Origin: Gammaproteobacteria bacterium
Lineage (GTDB): Bacteria; Pseudomonadota; Gammaproteobacteria; Steroidobacterales; Steroidobacteraceae
DNA: 64,000 bases
Direction of reading: 5' to 3'
NCBI GenBank assembly: GCA_016707425.1
Contig: JADJHU010000015.1
Span: 890,001 to 954,000, forward strand
Under the pieces are notes generated by a model, which made no database searches, was not told the origin of the DNA, and worked only from the letters and a program-made list of their open reading frames with translations. The position numbers and the translations under genes were made by a program. This document shows positions 10,412-20,051 of this stretch, in pieces; within the stretch, counting starts at the first letter, position 1, and each line of letters opens with the position of its first letter.

Positions 10412-11956
10412 GTGAGCTTCGACGTCATCGTCATCGGCACCGGCGCGGGGGGCGGCACGCTTGCACGGGCGCTGGCTCCGGGCGGACTGAAGGTCCTGCT
10501 GATCGAGCGCGGCGATTTCCTGCCGCGCGAAAAGGCGAACTGGCGCGCAGACGAAGTCTTCCGCCGCCACCGCTATCACAACGCCGAACCGTGGCTTGAC
10601 GGCGCCGGCCGGCCATTCCAGCCCGTTTGCGGTTATCACGTCGGCGGCGACACCAGGCTGTACGGGGCGGCGGTGCTGCGCCGCCGGGAAAGCGACTTCG
10701 ACACGGTACGTCATGCCGGCGGCGACACTGTCGCATGGCCGATCCGTTACGCGGATCTTGCGCCATACTACGATGTCGCTGAGCGCTGGTACTTCGCGCA
10801 TGGGCTGCGTGGAGAGGATCCTACAGAACCCGAAGCGGCGGCGTTTCCCGGTCCGCCCTTCCGCCACGATCCGGCAATCGAGGAAGTGTTCCTGCGGCTC
10901 AGGGACATCGGGCTGCATCCGTTTCACCTGCCGCTGGCCCTGCATCTCGACGAGGCTCGTCGCGAGAGGAGCCCCTGCATTCGCTGTGACACCTGCGATG
11001 GCTTCCCGTGTCTGGTGGCCGGCAAGGGCGACGCGGAGATGTGTGGCGTGCGTCCCGCACTCGCACATCCAAATGTCACGCTGCGCACGGGTCTGAAGGC
11101 AGTGCGACTGGAAACCTCCGGCGACGGCCGACGGGTGGTCGCCGTGTGCTGCGAAGGTGGCGGTGCCACGGAAAGTTTCCGTGGCCGCGTGGTCGTCGTC
11201 GCTGCCGGGGCGATCAACTCGGCGGCCCTGTTGCTGGCTTCGGCGAGCGGGAGGCATCCACGCGGGCTGGCGAACGGCTCCGACCAGGTCGGGCGCAACT
11301 ACATGTGCCACATCAATTCAGTGATGCTCGGGTTGCGCCCGGGGCGCGCCAACGGCGTCGCATTCCAGAAGACGATTGGTGTGAATGACTTCTACCGCGA
11401 ATCGGGCGACCCGGCGTTTCCCTGGCCGCTCGGCCACGTGCAGCTGCTGGGCAAGGTGACCGGCGAGATCCTCAAGGCGCAACGCCCGTATCTTCCGCGC
11501 ACGTTCACCGACTGGTTCAGCGGACGCTCCGTGGACTGGTGGCTGACGACGGAGGATCTTGCGAGTCCTGCCAATCGCATCACCCTGACCCCTTCCGGAC
11601 AGATCCGCGTCGCCTGTACCCCGAACAACCTGGAAGCTCACCACCGGCTGATTGCGCGCTGGCGCCGGGTCCTGCGGCGCATCGGCTTTCCACTGGTGTT
11701 CACGCAGACCATGGGCATCGAGGCGGTGGCCCATCAGGTCGGCACGGTGCGCTTCGGTCGGGATCCGGCCACGAGCGTGCTCGATCCCCATTGCCGTGCG
11801 CACGAGCTCGACAACCTGTTTGTCGTTGACGGCGGCTTCATGCCGTCGATCTCCGCGGTCAACCCCTCACTGACGATCATGGCGCAGGCGCTGCGCGCCG
11901 CGGGCCACATCCGTGCGCGCTTTGCCGAGGGCACGTGGGCGGAGTCGCGGGCGTGA
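10412..11956 (+). CDS. GMC family FAD-dependent oxidoreductase
   Basis: 514 aa starting at GTG. N-terminal FAD-binding motif VIVIGTGAGGGTLARAL; GGDTRLYGAAVLR in the substrate region; C-terminal GMC motif SISAVNPSLTIMAQALR. It contains CIRCDTCDGFPC near residue 190, a Cys cluster seen in some sugar/alcohol-oxidising GMC enzymes. The substrate is unknown; the neighbours (glucose dehydrogenase, glucoamylase) suggest a sugar or sugar alcohol. No signal peptide is evident. It follows the glucoamylase by 46 bp. Confidence 0.75.
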   Translation: MSFDVIVIGTGAGGGTLARALAPGGLKVLLIERGDFLPREKANWRADEVFRRHRYHNAEPWLDGAGRPFQPVCGYHVGGDTRLYGAAVLRRRESDFDTVRHAGGDTVAWPIRYADLAPYYDVAERWYFAHGLRGEDPTEPEAAAFPGPPFRHDPAIEEVFLRLRDIGLHPFHLPLALHLDEARRERSPCIRCDTCDGFPCLVAGKGDAEMCGVRPALAHPNVTLRTGLKAVRLETSGDGRRVVAVCCEGGGATESFRGRVVVVAAGAINSAALLLASASGRHPRGLANGSDQVGRNYMCHINSVMLGLRPGRANGVAFQKTIGVNDFYRESGDPAFPWPLGHVQLLGKVTGEILKAQRPYLPRTFTDWFSGRSVDWWLTTEDLASPANRITLTPSGQIRVACTPNNLEAHHRLIARWRRVLRRIGFPLVFTQTMGIEAVAHQVGTVRFGRDPATSVLDPHCRAHELDNLFVVDGGFMPSISAVNPSLTIMAQALRAAGHIRARFAEGTWAESRA

Positions 11957-12059
11957 CGGCGAGCGCTCTCTGCCGTGCCGCCACCGTCACCGTTGCCACG
12001 ATGGTGAGCGTGCGCCAGTGTCTTCGGGACGCCCGGCACATCATGCATCAGGGCGGGCT

Positions 12060-13262
12060 TCAGCCTGGCCGCCCGTCGATGCGTGCCCGCAGGAGGATCG
12101 GGGAGTACACGACGACGTAGATGCCGAAAGCGGCGAGCCAGAGGAGCCCTGCCGCAAGCACCGTCGCGACATAGGCCTCCGGCACCAGGGCAGGCGCAAA
12201 GACTCGCACCAGCGCTGCCAGAGCCAGCAGGACATAGGCGAGAGCGATCGGCTTCGCCACGACCAGCGGACGCCCCGTGTGACCGAGGGAGGCGCGCGTC
12301 GTGACCGCAAGGATCATGAGCGCGGCCACGCCGATCGTGAGTGCGTGCAGCCAGTGCGCTGCCCAGGGCAGGCGAAAGCCAATCCAGACCGCCTTGAGCG
12401 CGAGCCCGATCGGCAGCCAGCCATAGGCGACGTGCAGCACCCAGACGATCGGCTCGTCGAGCGTCTTCAGGCCCTGCCAGCGCGCGAGGCGGGCGAGCTG
12501 CGCGGCGGCGGCCACGCCGGCGACGAGTGCCGCCAGTCCGGATTCGGGTGTCAGCAGCTCGACGACGACCACGGCGATCATGGCCCCGATGGTGAACTTC
12601 TCGAGCCACGGCGTGCTGCGGACCTCGGCGGCGATGCCGCGGCGGCGCAGTGCATTGGCCGTAAAGGCCGGCACGATGCGTCCGCCGATGATGGTCACCA
12701 GCAGCATCACGAGATGAATTGCGAAATACAGCGCATGACGGGCCAGCGCCACATCGCCGCGCACGAAGCCGTAGAGCATGGCGGCGTCCGCGGCCCAGAA
12801 GGCGGCGAGCACCAGCAGGAGCGGTGTGTTGCGGTTCTGTGCGCGCACGAGCGGCGGCGCGAGCAGAGCGATGAGCGCCGGCAGGAAGGTGAGCTCGGCG
12901 GCCGCCACGAGCCACCACGGCAGGGCGGAGGCAAACGACAGCGCGAGGCGGCCGGCGACCCAGAGCGAGAAGAGCAGGATGAGCGGCCGCCCGCCGAAGC
13001 CTCGTGCACCCGTCCAGCTGGGCACTGACGTGAGCAGGAAGCCTGCGATCGCAGAGACGATGAAGCCGAAGAGCATCTCGTGACCGTGCCACAGCTGCGG
13101 CAGCGTGCCGGCGAACGGCGCCAGGCCATGGTGAAAGATCACCAGCCAGGCGCCGAGGGCGAGGAACGCATAGATGCCCGCCGCCAGGAAAAATGGCCGG
13201 AAGCCATAGGCGAAGGGCGTGAACCGGGCCGGCACCTGCGCTTCCGAAGATGCGTTCTGCAT
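12060..13262 (-). CDS. nnrS: NnrS family membrane protein
   Basis: 400 aa, almost entirely hydrophobic with about 12 predicted transmembrane helices. Typical NnrS blocks: FTPFAYGFRPFFLAAG near the N terminus, LWHGHEMLFGFIVSAIAGFLLT, and GGRIVPAFTANAL. NnrS proteins bind haem and copper and help resist nitrosative stress in denitrifiers and other bacteria. The start at 13262 (MQNASSEAQ) has AAGGGA upstream; an ATG seven codons earlier overlaps that site and is less likely. No nitrite or NO reductase gene lies nearby, and I found no convincing FNR or NsrR site. Confidence 0.85.
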   Translation of the reverse strand: MQNASSEAQVPARFTPFAYGFRPFFLAAGIYAFLALGAWLVIFHHGLAPFAGTLPQLWHGHEMLFGFIVSAIAGFLLTSVPSWTGARGFGGRPLILLFSLWVAGRLALSFASALPWWLVAAAELTFLPALIALLAPPLVRAQNRNTPLLLVLAAFWAADAAMLYGFVRGDVALARHALYFAIHLVMLLVTIIGGRIVPAFTANALRRRGIAAEVRSTPWLEKFTIGAMIAVVVVELLTPESGLAALVAGVAAAAQLARLARWQGLKTLDEPIVWVLHVAYGWLPIGLALKAVWIGFRLPWAAHWLHALTIGVAALMILAVTTRASLGHTGRPLVVAKPIALAYVLLALAALVRVFAPALVPEAYVATVLAAGLLWLAAFGIYVVVYSPILLRARIDGRPG

Positions 13263-13545
13263 GACAGTCCCTTTAACAGACATTCGTGATGCTGATTTGC
13301 AAGGCGGCGAGCTTACGGGAAATGCGCTGGCTTCGCAGCTGCCGCTTCCCCGCCCCGCGGTCACGACGGGAGGCGAATACGGACATTGTGGCGTGCACCC
13401 GCTCACACTCCGCAGACGCGGCGCCCGCCGGGAGGCATGAATGTGTGAGCCAGGCACGGTGGGCGCCGTTCTCTGGCCGCTAGATTGATTCCTGGACATG
13501 TCATATCGCGGGGCCCAGCCCCGTGATTTCCAGGAGCGCCAGACA

Positions 13546-15417
13546 GTGGATGCCTCATCTGCGGCACGCCGCGTTGATCTGCCCGAGGACGGGAGTGGGG
13601 CCGCTCGCGCCGCACCGCAGCTCCTCGGCGAGGTGATCGTTCTCTCGACGAGCGATGAGCTGCTCCTCGAGCTCGGTCAGCTCCTCGGCGCGCAGGTGAT
13701 CGTGCGCCCGACGGAGTCGCTCGGCGCTCTCGCCGATCTCGTCATCCCCACCCGCCCGCAGATCCTGGTGATCGAGTGCACGGATGTCGCTGCACTCGAG
13801 TCGGAGCTGCGCGCGGCTTCCTTCGGTCCGCGTCAGATGCCGACTGCCGTCTTCGTCGATGCCCCGGCCCTGCGTGAGGCCACTCCGCCCCTGCGCCGGG
13901 CTGGCGTGCGGGTGGTATTGCCGCTTCCGCTCGCTTCCGGGGAGACGCGTACGGTGCTGCGATCGGAGCTCGAGACCGTGCGGACTGCGATCGCCGCACG
14001 GATTGCAGCCGGCGAGCGGTTCACGCTTGCAGCGCCCGATCCGGACGCGCGTCCCGGCGCGACGGCGTCGCCCCGGCGAACGGTGCCGAAGCCACTCTGG
14101 CTCACTGGGACCGTCGTGCTGGCGGTCGTGGCTGCAGCGGGCGTGTGGCATCTGTGGAAGGGCTCCGGCGGTGCGGTCGCCATGCCGGATGCAGCCCGCA
14201 CTCAGGGGGCGCAGGCCGTTGCCGGGGATACGGCTCCTGCGCCTGTGCTGATCGTGGGTGGATCTGTCGAGGAACTGCTCGAGAAGGCGCGCGCCGCGAT
14301 GCGCGATCGCCGCTACACGGAGCCGCGGGAGGACAGCGCGCTCCTCTACTTCCGCTCGGCGGTCGCGCAGGAGCCGGCGAATGCCGAGGCGCTCGACGGT
14401 CTTCAGCGGCTTTCGGCCCTGGTGACTGTACGGCTCGAACAGGCGCTGGATGAGCGGCATCCGGAGGAGGCAGCCCGGGCGGCGAGCGATCTGCGCAGTC
14501 TCCGTGGCCGGGACCCACACGCCGCTGCTCTCGAGCTCCGGATGCACAACCTGCAGATGAGTGCGGCGCTCGAGTCCGGCAGTACCGAGCGGATCGCGGG
14601 TGCGCTCAGGCAGGCCGCACAGTCCGGCGTCGTGCCGCAGCCGCAGCTGAACCAGTGGCGTGCCGACCTCACGCGCCGCCAGGAGGGCGATCGCGTCGCG
14701 CGCCTCGTCGCCCATGGCGGCGAGCGGTTGCGTGCCGGGCAGCTGCTCGAGCCACCGGGTGCAAGCGCCCAGTCCTTTGCGGCGCAGGCTCTGCAGCTCG
14801 CTCCTGCTGATCCTGCCGCGGAGCGTCTTGCGCGCGACGTGGCGGCGGCGCTGCTGCAGCGGGCGCGCGAGGCGGGACTGCGCACGCCTGAGGGTGAGCG
14901 TGCGCTCGCGGAGGCACGGGCGCTCGGCGCGAGTCCGGCCCAGATCGCAGCGCTCCAGACCCGCGAGAGTCCCGTCCGGTCGAAGGCAGCGTCGGAGGCG
15001 GAGCACGCAGCGGAGGTTCAGGCCGCTCTCGAGGCCGCCGCCCAGGCGCGCGCCGCACAGCAGGCCGCGCAGGCTCGCCGCGCCGAGCCGCCCGTGGAGC
15101 AGGTGGTCTCGGCGGGGGGGCTCCCGGTGATTGCCCACGAGAAGCTGCGACGCACGCGGGCCATCGCGCCCGAGTATCCGGCGCTGGCATTGCGATCAGG
15201 GGCGTCGGGCCGCGTGACGGTGCGCTTCGTGGTGGATGCGCACGGCGAGCCCCAGGACGTACAGGTCATCGATGCCGAGCCGAAGGGCGTCTTCGACCGC
15301 GCGAGTCTCGCGGCGGTACGGCGCTGGCGCTATGAACCCTGGACTGTGGCGGGCGAGCCGGTGGCGGTCGAGACCTCCCTGGTCATCCGCTTCGCGCCCG
15401 CGGAGCAGGAGCGATGA
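13546..15417 (+). CDS. Receiver-like / TM / helical repeat / TonB C-terminal domain protein
   Basis: 623 aa. Residues about 27-140 look like a degenerate receiver or MinD-like alpha/beta domain (GEVIVLSTSDELLLELG ... ILVIECTDVAALE). One transmembrane helix follows (about 184-202, WLTGTVVLAVVAAAGVWHLW), then a long Ala/Glu/Arg-rich TPR-like helical region. The last ~80 residues are a TonB C-terminal domain (APEYPALALRSGASGRVTVRF ... VRRWRYEPW). The start is GTG at 13546 because AGGAG lies 9 bases upstream; ATG at 13498 is in frame but has no clear ribosome site. First gene of a signalling cassette; overlaps the kinase by 4 bp. The fusion is unusual and its role unknown. Confidence 0.7.
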   Translation: MDASSAARRVDLPEDGSGAARAAPQLLGEVIVLSTSDELLLELGQLLGAQVIVRPTESLGALADLVIPTRPQILVIECTDVAALESELRAASFGPRQMPTAVFVDAPALREATPPLRRAGVRVVLPLPLASGETRTVLRSELETVRTAIAARIAAGERFTLAAPDPDARPGATASPRRTVPKPLWLTGTVVLAVVAAAGVWHLWKGSGGAVAMPDAARTQGAQAVAGDTAPAPVLIVGGSVEELLEKARAAMRDRRYTEPREDSALLYFRSAVAQEPANAEALDGLQRLSALVTVRLEQALDERHPEEAARAASDLRSLRGRDPHAAALELRMHNLQMSAALESGSTERIAGALRQAAQSGVVPQPQLNQWRADLTRRQEGDRVARLVAHGGERLRAGQLLEPPGASAQSFAAQALQLAPADPAAERLARDVAAALLQRAREAGLRTPEGERALAEARALGASPAQIAALQTRESPVRSKAASEAEHAAEVQAALEAAAQARAAQQAAQARRAEPPVEQVVSAGGLPVIAHEKLRRTRAIAPEYPALALRSGASGRVTVRFVVDAHGEPQDVQVIDAEPKGVFDRASLAAVRRWRYEPWTVAGEPVAVETSLVIRFAPAEQER

Positions 15418-17540
15418 TGCGACAGGCAATGCGCTCTCCGTTCATGATGCTTCGCGGTCGCGGCGCGACCGTGCTTTCGGCGGTCCTGATCGCCGGGATC
15501 ATCGGGGTGGTGCTCCTGCCGGGTTATCGCCTCGCCCGCTCGCTCGCCGCGAGCAACACCGCTCTGCAGCTCGTGAGCGAGCAACAGAGCACGCCGGAGC
15601 TGCTGGTGCGCGAGATCGAGCTGTTGCGGGACCGGCTCGCGACGCGCAGCTACGTGGGCCGCAACCTCGAGGAGCTGCGCCGGCTCGTGACCTCGTATGA
15701 CCAGGCGCTCGCGGCCGTGCGGGCGTCGGATGCCGGCGCACTGGCCGAGGTCCAGCGTGCCGTGGAGCTGTGGGCACGCCAGCGTGCCACACTCGAGCCG
15801 CTGGTGAGCTTTTCCGCCCAGCCCTACGTCGATACTGACCGCGGTGGCACGGCGCTGACGCCGGATGGCCAGAAGCTGGCCGCCGATGCGCGCAAGGCCT
15901 GGCAGTTCGTGCGCGCGAATACGCCGGCGCTCATCGGCCAGTTCGAGCGCGCGGGCGAGTATCTGCGACGGCAGGCGGCGGGGGGCGCGGACGAACTGCG
16001 CGCGCTGCTGCTCTCGGGTGTGCTCGCCACGCTCGTGCTGTTTGCCATCACGCTCTATCTTCAGCTGCTGAAGGGCCGCCATGAACGCGCTGCGCGCGAG
16101 TCCCAGGAGCAGACTCGCGACATCCTGCGATCGGTGAAGGAAGGCTTTTTCCTGCTCGACGCTGACATGCGCATCGGAGCGGTATGGTCGGACGCGCTTG
16201 CCACGATCTTCCAGCGCAGGGAGTTTGCAGGACTGGCCTTCGAGGAGCTGCTCGCGGGGCTCGTATCGGAGAAGACACTGCAGACGGCCGTGAAATACAT
16301 CGGGCTGCTGCGCGGCGAGCGGGCACAGGAGAAGCTCATCAAGGGCATCAATCCGCTCGCCCAGGTCGAGGTCAGGCTGCCGGACCTCGGTGCGGGCGTC
16401 GAGACGCGCTATCTCGAATTCGATTTCCATCGCGTGAGCGGGCAGGACAGCATCAGGTACGTGCTGGTCACGGTGGTCGACGTGACCGCCAGCGTGCTGC
16501 TTGCGCGCGAGCTCCGCCAGTCCCAGGAGAGCGGCAGCGGGCAGACGGATCTCCTGATGGGGATGCTGCACGTCGATCCGCTGCAACTGGACAATTTCCT
16601 GGCGACGGCACGCGCAAACCTCAAAGTCGTGAATGCCGTGCTGCGCGAGCCTTCCCGTGAAGATGACGAGTTCCGCAGCAAGATCGCAAAGATCTTCCGC
16701 GAGCTGCATGCGGTCAAGGGCGAGGCGGCGCTGCTGCGACTGGGCACGGTCGAAGCCCGTGCGCACGCCTTCGAAGATGTCCTGCAGGAGCTGCGTGCCC
16801 GCCCGCAGCTGACCGGGAACGACTTCCTGCCGCTGCTCCTGAAGCTCGACGAGCTCCTGGCGCATCTGCAGGCGCTTCAGGAGATGTCGATGCGTCTCCT
16901 GGAGCTGCGCGCTGCCATGACGAGTGCCGCTGCGTCGGCGGGCGCAGCGCGGGGCGAGATGGCGGCCCCGATGCTCACGCCCGGCGCACTTGCGGAGTTT
17001 GCCGACGGACTTGCGAGGCGCTGTGGCAAGCGTGTGCAGATCGTGACGGAGGGGCTCGAGCACGTGCCGCCCGCCCTGCAACGCCCGCTCGGCGAGGCGG
17101 TTCTGCAGATGCTCCGAAACGCCGTGGTGCATGGCATCGAAAAGTCTTCCGTGCGCGAAGCGGCGCAGAAGACGGCGGTGGGGACGGTACGGATCGCCTT
17201 CGGACGCTCGAGCGAAGGCTGTTCACTCAGTTTCGAGGACGACGGCGCGGGGATCGTGGCCGACACGCTCAAGTCTGCAGCCGTGCGCAAGGGCTTGCTG
17301 AGCCCGGAGGAAGCCGGGCAGCTCGAACCGCGGCAGGCGTTCCGTCTGATTTTCCAGCCGGGGTTCTCGACTCAGGAGGAGGCGACGCCGGACGCCGGTC
17401 GCGGCGTCGGGATGGACCTCGTGGCGAAGCTCGTGCGCGAGCTGTCGGGGCGCATCAGCGTTGCGACGCGACCGGGGCGGTTCACGCGCTTCGAGATCCG
17501 TCTGCCTGCGGCAGTCGAATCCGTCGCCGGCGTGGCCTGA
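15414..17540 (+). CDS. Membrane CheA-like hybrid histidine kinase (Hpt + HATPase, no CheW domain)
   Basis: 708 aa. TM helices near 17-38 and 197-219 enclose a helical sensor domain. A PAS-like domain follows (about 230-360), then an Hpt domain with candidate phospho-His432 in IFRELHAVKGEAALLRLG, a helical linker, and a CheA-type ATPase with N-box LQMLRNAVVHGIE, DDGAGI and GRGVGMDLVAKLVRELSG. The protein ends right after the ATPase, so the CheW-binding P5 domain and an obvious P3 dimer domain are absent. It probably phosphorylates the CheY-like protein downstream. Overlaps the TonB-domain gene (ATGA). Confidence 0.8.
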   Translation: MMRQAMRSPFMMLRGRGATVLSAVLIAGIIGVVLLPGYRLARSLAASNTALQLVSEQQSTPELLVREIELLRDRLATRSYVGRNLEELRRLVTSYDQALAAVRASDAGALAEVQRAVELWARQRATLEPLVSFSAQPYVDTDRGGTALTPDGQKLAADARKAWQFVRANTPALIGQFERAGEYLRRQAAGGADELRALLLSGVLATLVLFAITLYLQLLKGRHERAARESQEQTRDILRSVKEGFFLLDADMRIGAVWSDALATIFQRREFAGLAFEELLAGLVSEKTLQTAVKYIGLLRGERAQEKLIKGINPLAQVEVRLPDLGAGVETRYLEFDFHRVSGQDSIRYVLVTVVDVTASVLLARELRQSQESGSGQTDLLMGMLHVDPLQLDNFLATARANLKVVNAVLREPSREDDEFRSKIAKIFRELHAVKGEAALLRLGTVEARAHAFEDVLQELRARPQLTGNDFLPLLLKLDELLAHLQALQEMSMRLLELRAAMTSAAASAGAARGEMAAPMLTPGALAEFADGLARRCGKRVQIVTEGLEHVPPALQRPLGEAVLQMLRNAVVHGIEKSSVREAAQKTAVGTVRIAFGRSSEGCSLSFEDDGAGIVADTLKSAAVRKGLLSPEEAGQLEPRQAFRLIFQPGFSTQEEATPDAGRGVGMDLVAKLVRELSGRISVATRPGRFTRFEIRLPAAVESVAGVA

Positions 17541-17550
17541 GGAGTGCCCG

Positions 17551-17955
17551 ATGCCCGTCCCGGCTGGCCCCGCAATGCGCAGGCTCCGACTCATGATCGT
17601 GGACGACTCGAATCTCATCCGTCGTCGCATCGAACGCACCCAGTCCCTGCCTGAGCTCGCCGTCGTGGGCTCCGCCGGCAATGGCGAAGAGGCGCTCGAG
17701 GTGTTCCGGCGCACCGATCCCGATCTCGTGACCATGGATCTGACGATGCCCGAGATGGACGGCATCGAATGTATCGCTCATCTCGTGCGGCTCAAGCCCG
17801 AGGTGCGCATCCTCGTCATCTCGGCCCTTGCCGACAAGGCGACGGCGATCGACGCGATCGAGAAGGGCGCCTCGGGCTTCCTGCACAAGCCCTTCACGGA
17901 CCGGCAGCTGAACGAGGCGCTTCTCGAGCTTGCGAGGATCCCGCAGCATGCTTGA
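17551..17955 (+). CDS. CheY-like single-domain response regulator
   Basis: 134 aa, receiver only. Acidic pair Asp18/Asp19 in LMIVDDSNLIRRR, phospho-acceptor Asp63 in TMDLTMPEMDG, and Lys113 in GFLHKPFTD. GGAG precedes the ATG at 17551. There is no output domain, so it must act by protein contact, as CheY does. Its last 8 bases overlap the CheX-like gene, implying tight coupling. Likely substrate of the CheA-like kinase and of the CheX-like phosphatase. Confidence 0.85.
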   Translation: MPVPAGPAMRRLRLMIVDDSNLIRRRIERTQSLPELAVVGSAGNGEEALEVFRRTDPDLVTMDLTMPEMDGIECIAHLVRLKPEVRILVISALADKATAIDAIEKGASGFLHKPFTDRQLNEALLELARIPQHA

Positions 17956-18397
17956 CGAACGCGAGCTGCGAACCTTCGTCGATGGCACGACGAACTTCTT
18001 CGAGGTGGCGGCACAGCAGCCGGCGACGGTCGGCAGTCCGTATCTCGTGACCGATGACCGTCCTGGCGTGCACGAGTACACGGGCATCATCCGCGTCTCG
18101 GGTCGGCGCAGCGGTCTCGTCTATTTCACGGCGCCGAAGACGCTGCTCACCGTGCTCCTGATGAAGATGCAGGAGAACGATTTCAGCCACCAGACCATGT
18201 GTGACGCAGTCGGCGAGGTGGCCAACACCATCTCGGGCAACGCGCGGCGCGACTATGGGAAGGACTTCGTGATCTCGGTGCCGACAGTGGTTTCGGGGGG
18301 CTCGGAGGAGTTCGAGCTGCCGGGGGACACGCGCCCCTACGTGATTCCGATCAACTGGCGAAGCCACGCCGCGAAACTCGTGGTGTGTCTGCGCTGA
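17948..18397 (+). CDS. CheX-like phosphatase
   Basis: 149 aa with the CheX/CheC-family phosphatase signature: Glu90 and Asn93 in CDAVGEVANTISGN form the ExxN pair that inserts into the phospho-receiver in CheX. A central beta-sheet (YTGIIRVSGRRSGLVYFTA) fits the fold. In this context it would dephosphorylate the CheY-like protein encoded just upstream. ATG at 17948 overlaps the regulator gene by 8 bp. No flagellar, MCP, cheW, cheR or cheB gene is present in the window. Confidence 0.75.
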   Translation: MLDERELRTFVDGTTNFFEVAAQQPATVGSPYLVTDDRPGVHEYTGIIRVSGRRSGLVYFTAPKTLLTVLLMKMQENDFSHQTMCDAVGEVANTISGNARRDYGKDFVISVPTVVSGGSEEFELPGDTRPYVIPINWRSHAAKLVVCLR

Positions 18398-18468
18398 GCC
18401 TGCGCGCGGCGGCTCCGGGCGCCGCGGCAGTGCGTGCCCGCGCTGCGCTCCCGTGCCAGAATGGCGCT

Positions 18469-19407
18469 ATGCAAGAGCACCAGTGTGCCTCGCGCGTGCT
18501 GATGGTGCGGCCGGCGGCTTTCGGCTACAACCCGCAGACGGCGGCGTCGAATCACCTCCAGATCGACGCGCGGCTGGCGCCCGCAGAGGCGCAGGCGCGC
18601 ACCCGTGACGAGTTCGACGCCCTGGTGTGCGCGCTTCGCGGGTCGGGCATCGAAGTCTTCGTGGCGCAGGACACGGCTCCGCCCGCCAGACCCGATGCCG
18701 TCTTCCCGAACAACTGGGTGAGCTTTCACGAGGACGGCACCGTGGTCCTCTATCCGATGCAGGCCGCGAACCGGCGCCTCGAGCGCCGCCCGGAAATCGT
18801 CGCCAGGGCAGCGGGTGAGCTCGGGTTTCGCGTGCGCCGCACCGTCGATCTCACGCACCATGAGAGTGACGGCCGCTTCCTCGAAGGCACGGGCAGCGTG
18901 GTGCTCGATCGTACACAGCGCATCGCCTACGCCTGCCGTTCACCGCGTACGCACGAATCCGTGCTCGAGGAATGGGCACGCGAGCTCGGATATGAGCCGC
19001 TGATCTTCGATGCGACAGACGCCGGGGGTATGCCCTACTACCACACGAATGTCATGCTGAGCATCGGCGAACGCTGTGCGATCGTGGGCAGCGAGGCGCT
19101 CGCAGGCGGCGATCGTGCCCGCGTGCTCGGGCGGCTCGCGGCCGGTGGCCGGGAGCTCATCGAGATCGACCGGTCTGCGGTCGCGTGCTTCGCGGCCAAC
19201 GTCCTCGAGCTGGCGAGCTGGGACGAGGGTTTCGGTGATTTCCGCCTGATGGTGATCTCGGCGAGCGCGCGCCGGGCGCTCGATGCCCGCAGTGTCGCGC
19301 GCCTGATGGCCTGCACCGACGACCTTCTCGTCGCGCCCGTACCGACCATCGAGGCGCTGGGTGGCGGCAGCGTGCGCTGCATGCTCGCAGAGGTCTTCGC
19401 ACCTTGA
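18469..19407 (+). CDS. Arginine deiminase-related amidinotransferase-fold hydrolase (CtlX-like)
   Basis: 312 aa of the guanidino-group-modifying superfamily. Conserved pieces: VLMVRPAAFGYNPQTA, PDAVFPNNWVSFHEDG with substrate-contacting Asp, FLEGTGSVVLDR, catalytic His in PYYHTNVMLSIG, and the nucleophilic Cys in GGGSVRCMLAEVF near the C terminus. Relatives are called citrulline utilisation hydrolase (CtlX) or dimethylarginine-hydrolase-like. The exact substrate is not decided by sequence. ATG at 18469 chosen; upstream in-frame sequence is Arg/Ala-rich and unconserved. Its stop overlaps the plsY start. Confidence 0.75.
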   Translation: MQEHQCASRVLMVRPAAFGYNPQTAASNHLQIDARLAPAEAQARTRDEFDALVCALRGSGIEVFVAQDTAPPARPDAVFPNNWVSFHEDGTVVLYPMQAANRRLERRPEIVARAAGELGFRVRRTVDLTHHESDGRFLEGTGSVVLDRTQRIAYACRSPRTHESVLEEWARELGYEPLIFDATDAGGMPYYHTNVMLSIGERCAIVGSEALAGGDRARVLGRLAAGGRELIEIDRSAVACFAANVLELASWDEGFGDFRLMVISASARRALDARSVARLMACTDDLLVAPVPTIEALGGGSVRCMLAEVFAP

Positions 19408-20051
19408 TCGGATGGCTTGCGGTCGTCGTGTCTGCATATCTCCTGGGCTCTGTGAACGGCAGCCTGCTCGTCGGGCGATTGCGCGGTGGTGTCGACATCC
19501 GTGATCCCGGGAGCGGCAATGCGGGCGGCACCAATGCGCTTCGCACCCAGGGCGGACGCTTCGCGCTCGCCGTCATCGTGATCGATATCGGCAAGGGCTG
19601 GATTGCCACGCGTCTGCCTGTGCTCGCAGAGCTCGCATCCGGCGGGCGAGGGGGCGATGGCGCAGTGTTGCAACTCTGGTGGCCCGCGAGCTGCGCTTTC
19701 GCGGCGATCCTGGGGCACGTCTACCCGCTGTGGCACGGCTTTCGTGGAGGCAAGGGTGCGGCCACCGTGGTGGGCGCCCTCGCCGGTCTTGCCCCCGTGC
19801 TGCTCCTCCCGCTGATCGGCACCTGGCTCGCCTGCGTCATGCTCTCCGGCTTCGTGGGGCTCGCCACCATCGTGTCAGTCGTGGTGCTGCCCGTCGCTGT
19901 CGGCATTCTGGGTTCACAGCCATTTTTTCCTCTGCTGGGATTTGCGCTCGCCGTCGCGGCGTTCGTGAGCTTCACGCATCGCGGCAACGTTTCCCGCATG
20001 CGCGCCGGCACCGAGCCACGAGCCCGACGGCTCTGGCTGCTTCGACCATGA
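19404..20051 (+). CDS. plsY: Glycerol-3-phosphate acyltransferase PlsY
   Basis: 215-aa inner-membrane acyltransferase that transfers acyl groups from acyl-phosphate to glycerol 3-phosphate, the first step of phospholipid synthesis. Motifs: IRDPGSGNAGGTNALRTQGG and GHVYPLWHGFRGGKGAAT, with about five membrane helices. Translation starts at TTG, overlapping the TGA of the preceding gene, and its own stop overlaps birA (ATGA). The TTG start is supported by the N-terminal helix MIGWLAVVVSAYLLGSVNGS beginning exactly there. Confidence 0.9.
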   Translation: MIGWLAVVVSAYLLGSVNGSLLVGRLRGGVDIRDPGSGNAGGTNALRTQGGRFALAVIVIDIGKGWIATRLPVLAELASGGRGGDGAVLQLWWPASCAFAAILGHVYPLWHGFRGGKGAATVVGALAGLAPVLLLPLIGTWLACVMLSGFVGLATIVSVVVLPVAVGILGSQPFFPLLGFALAVAAFVSFTHRGNVSRMRAGTEPRARRLWLLRP

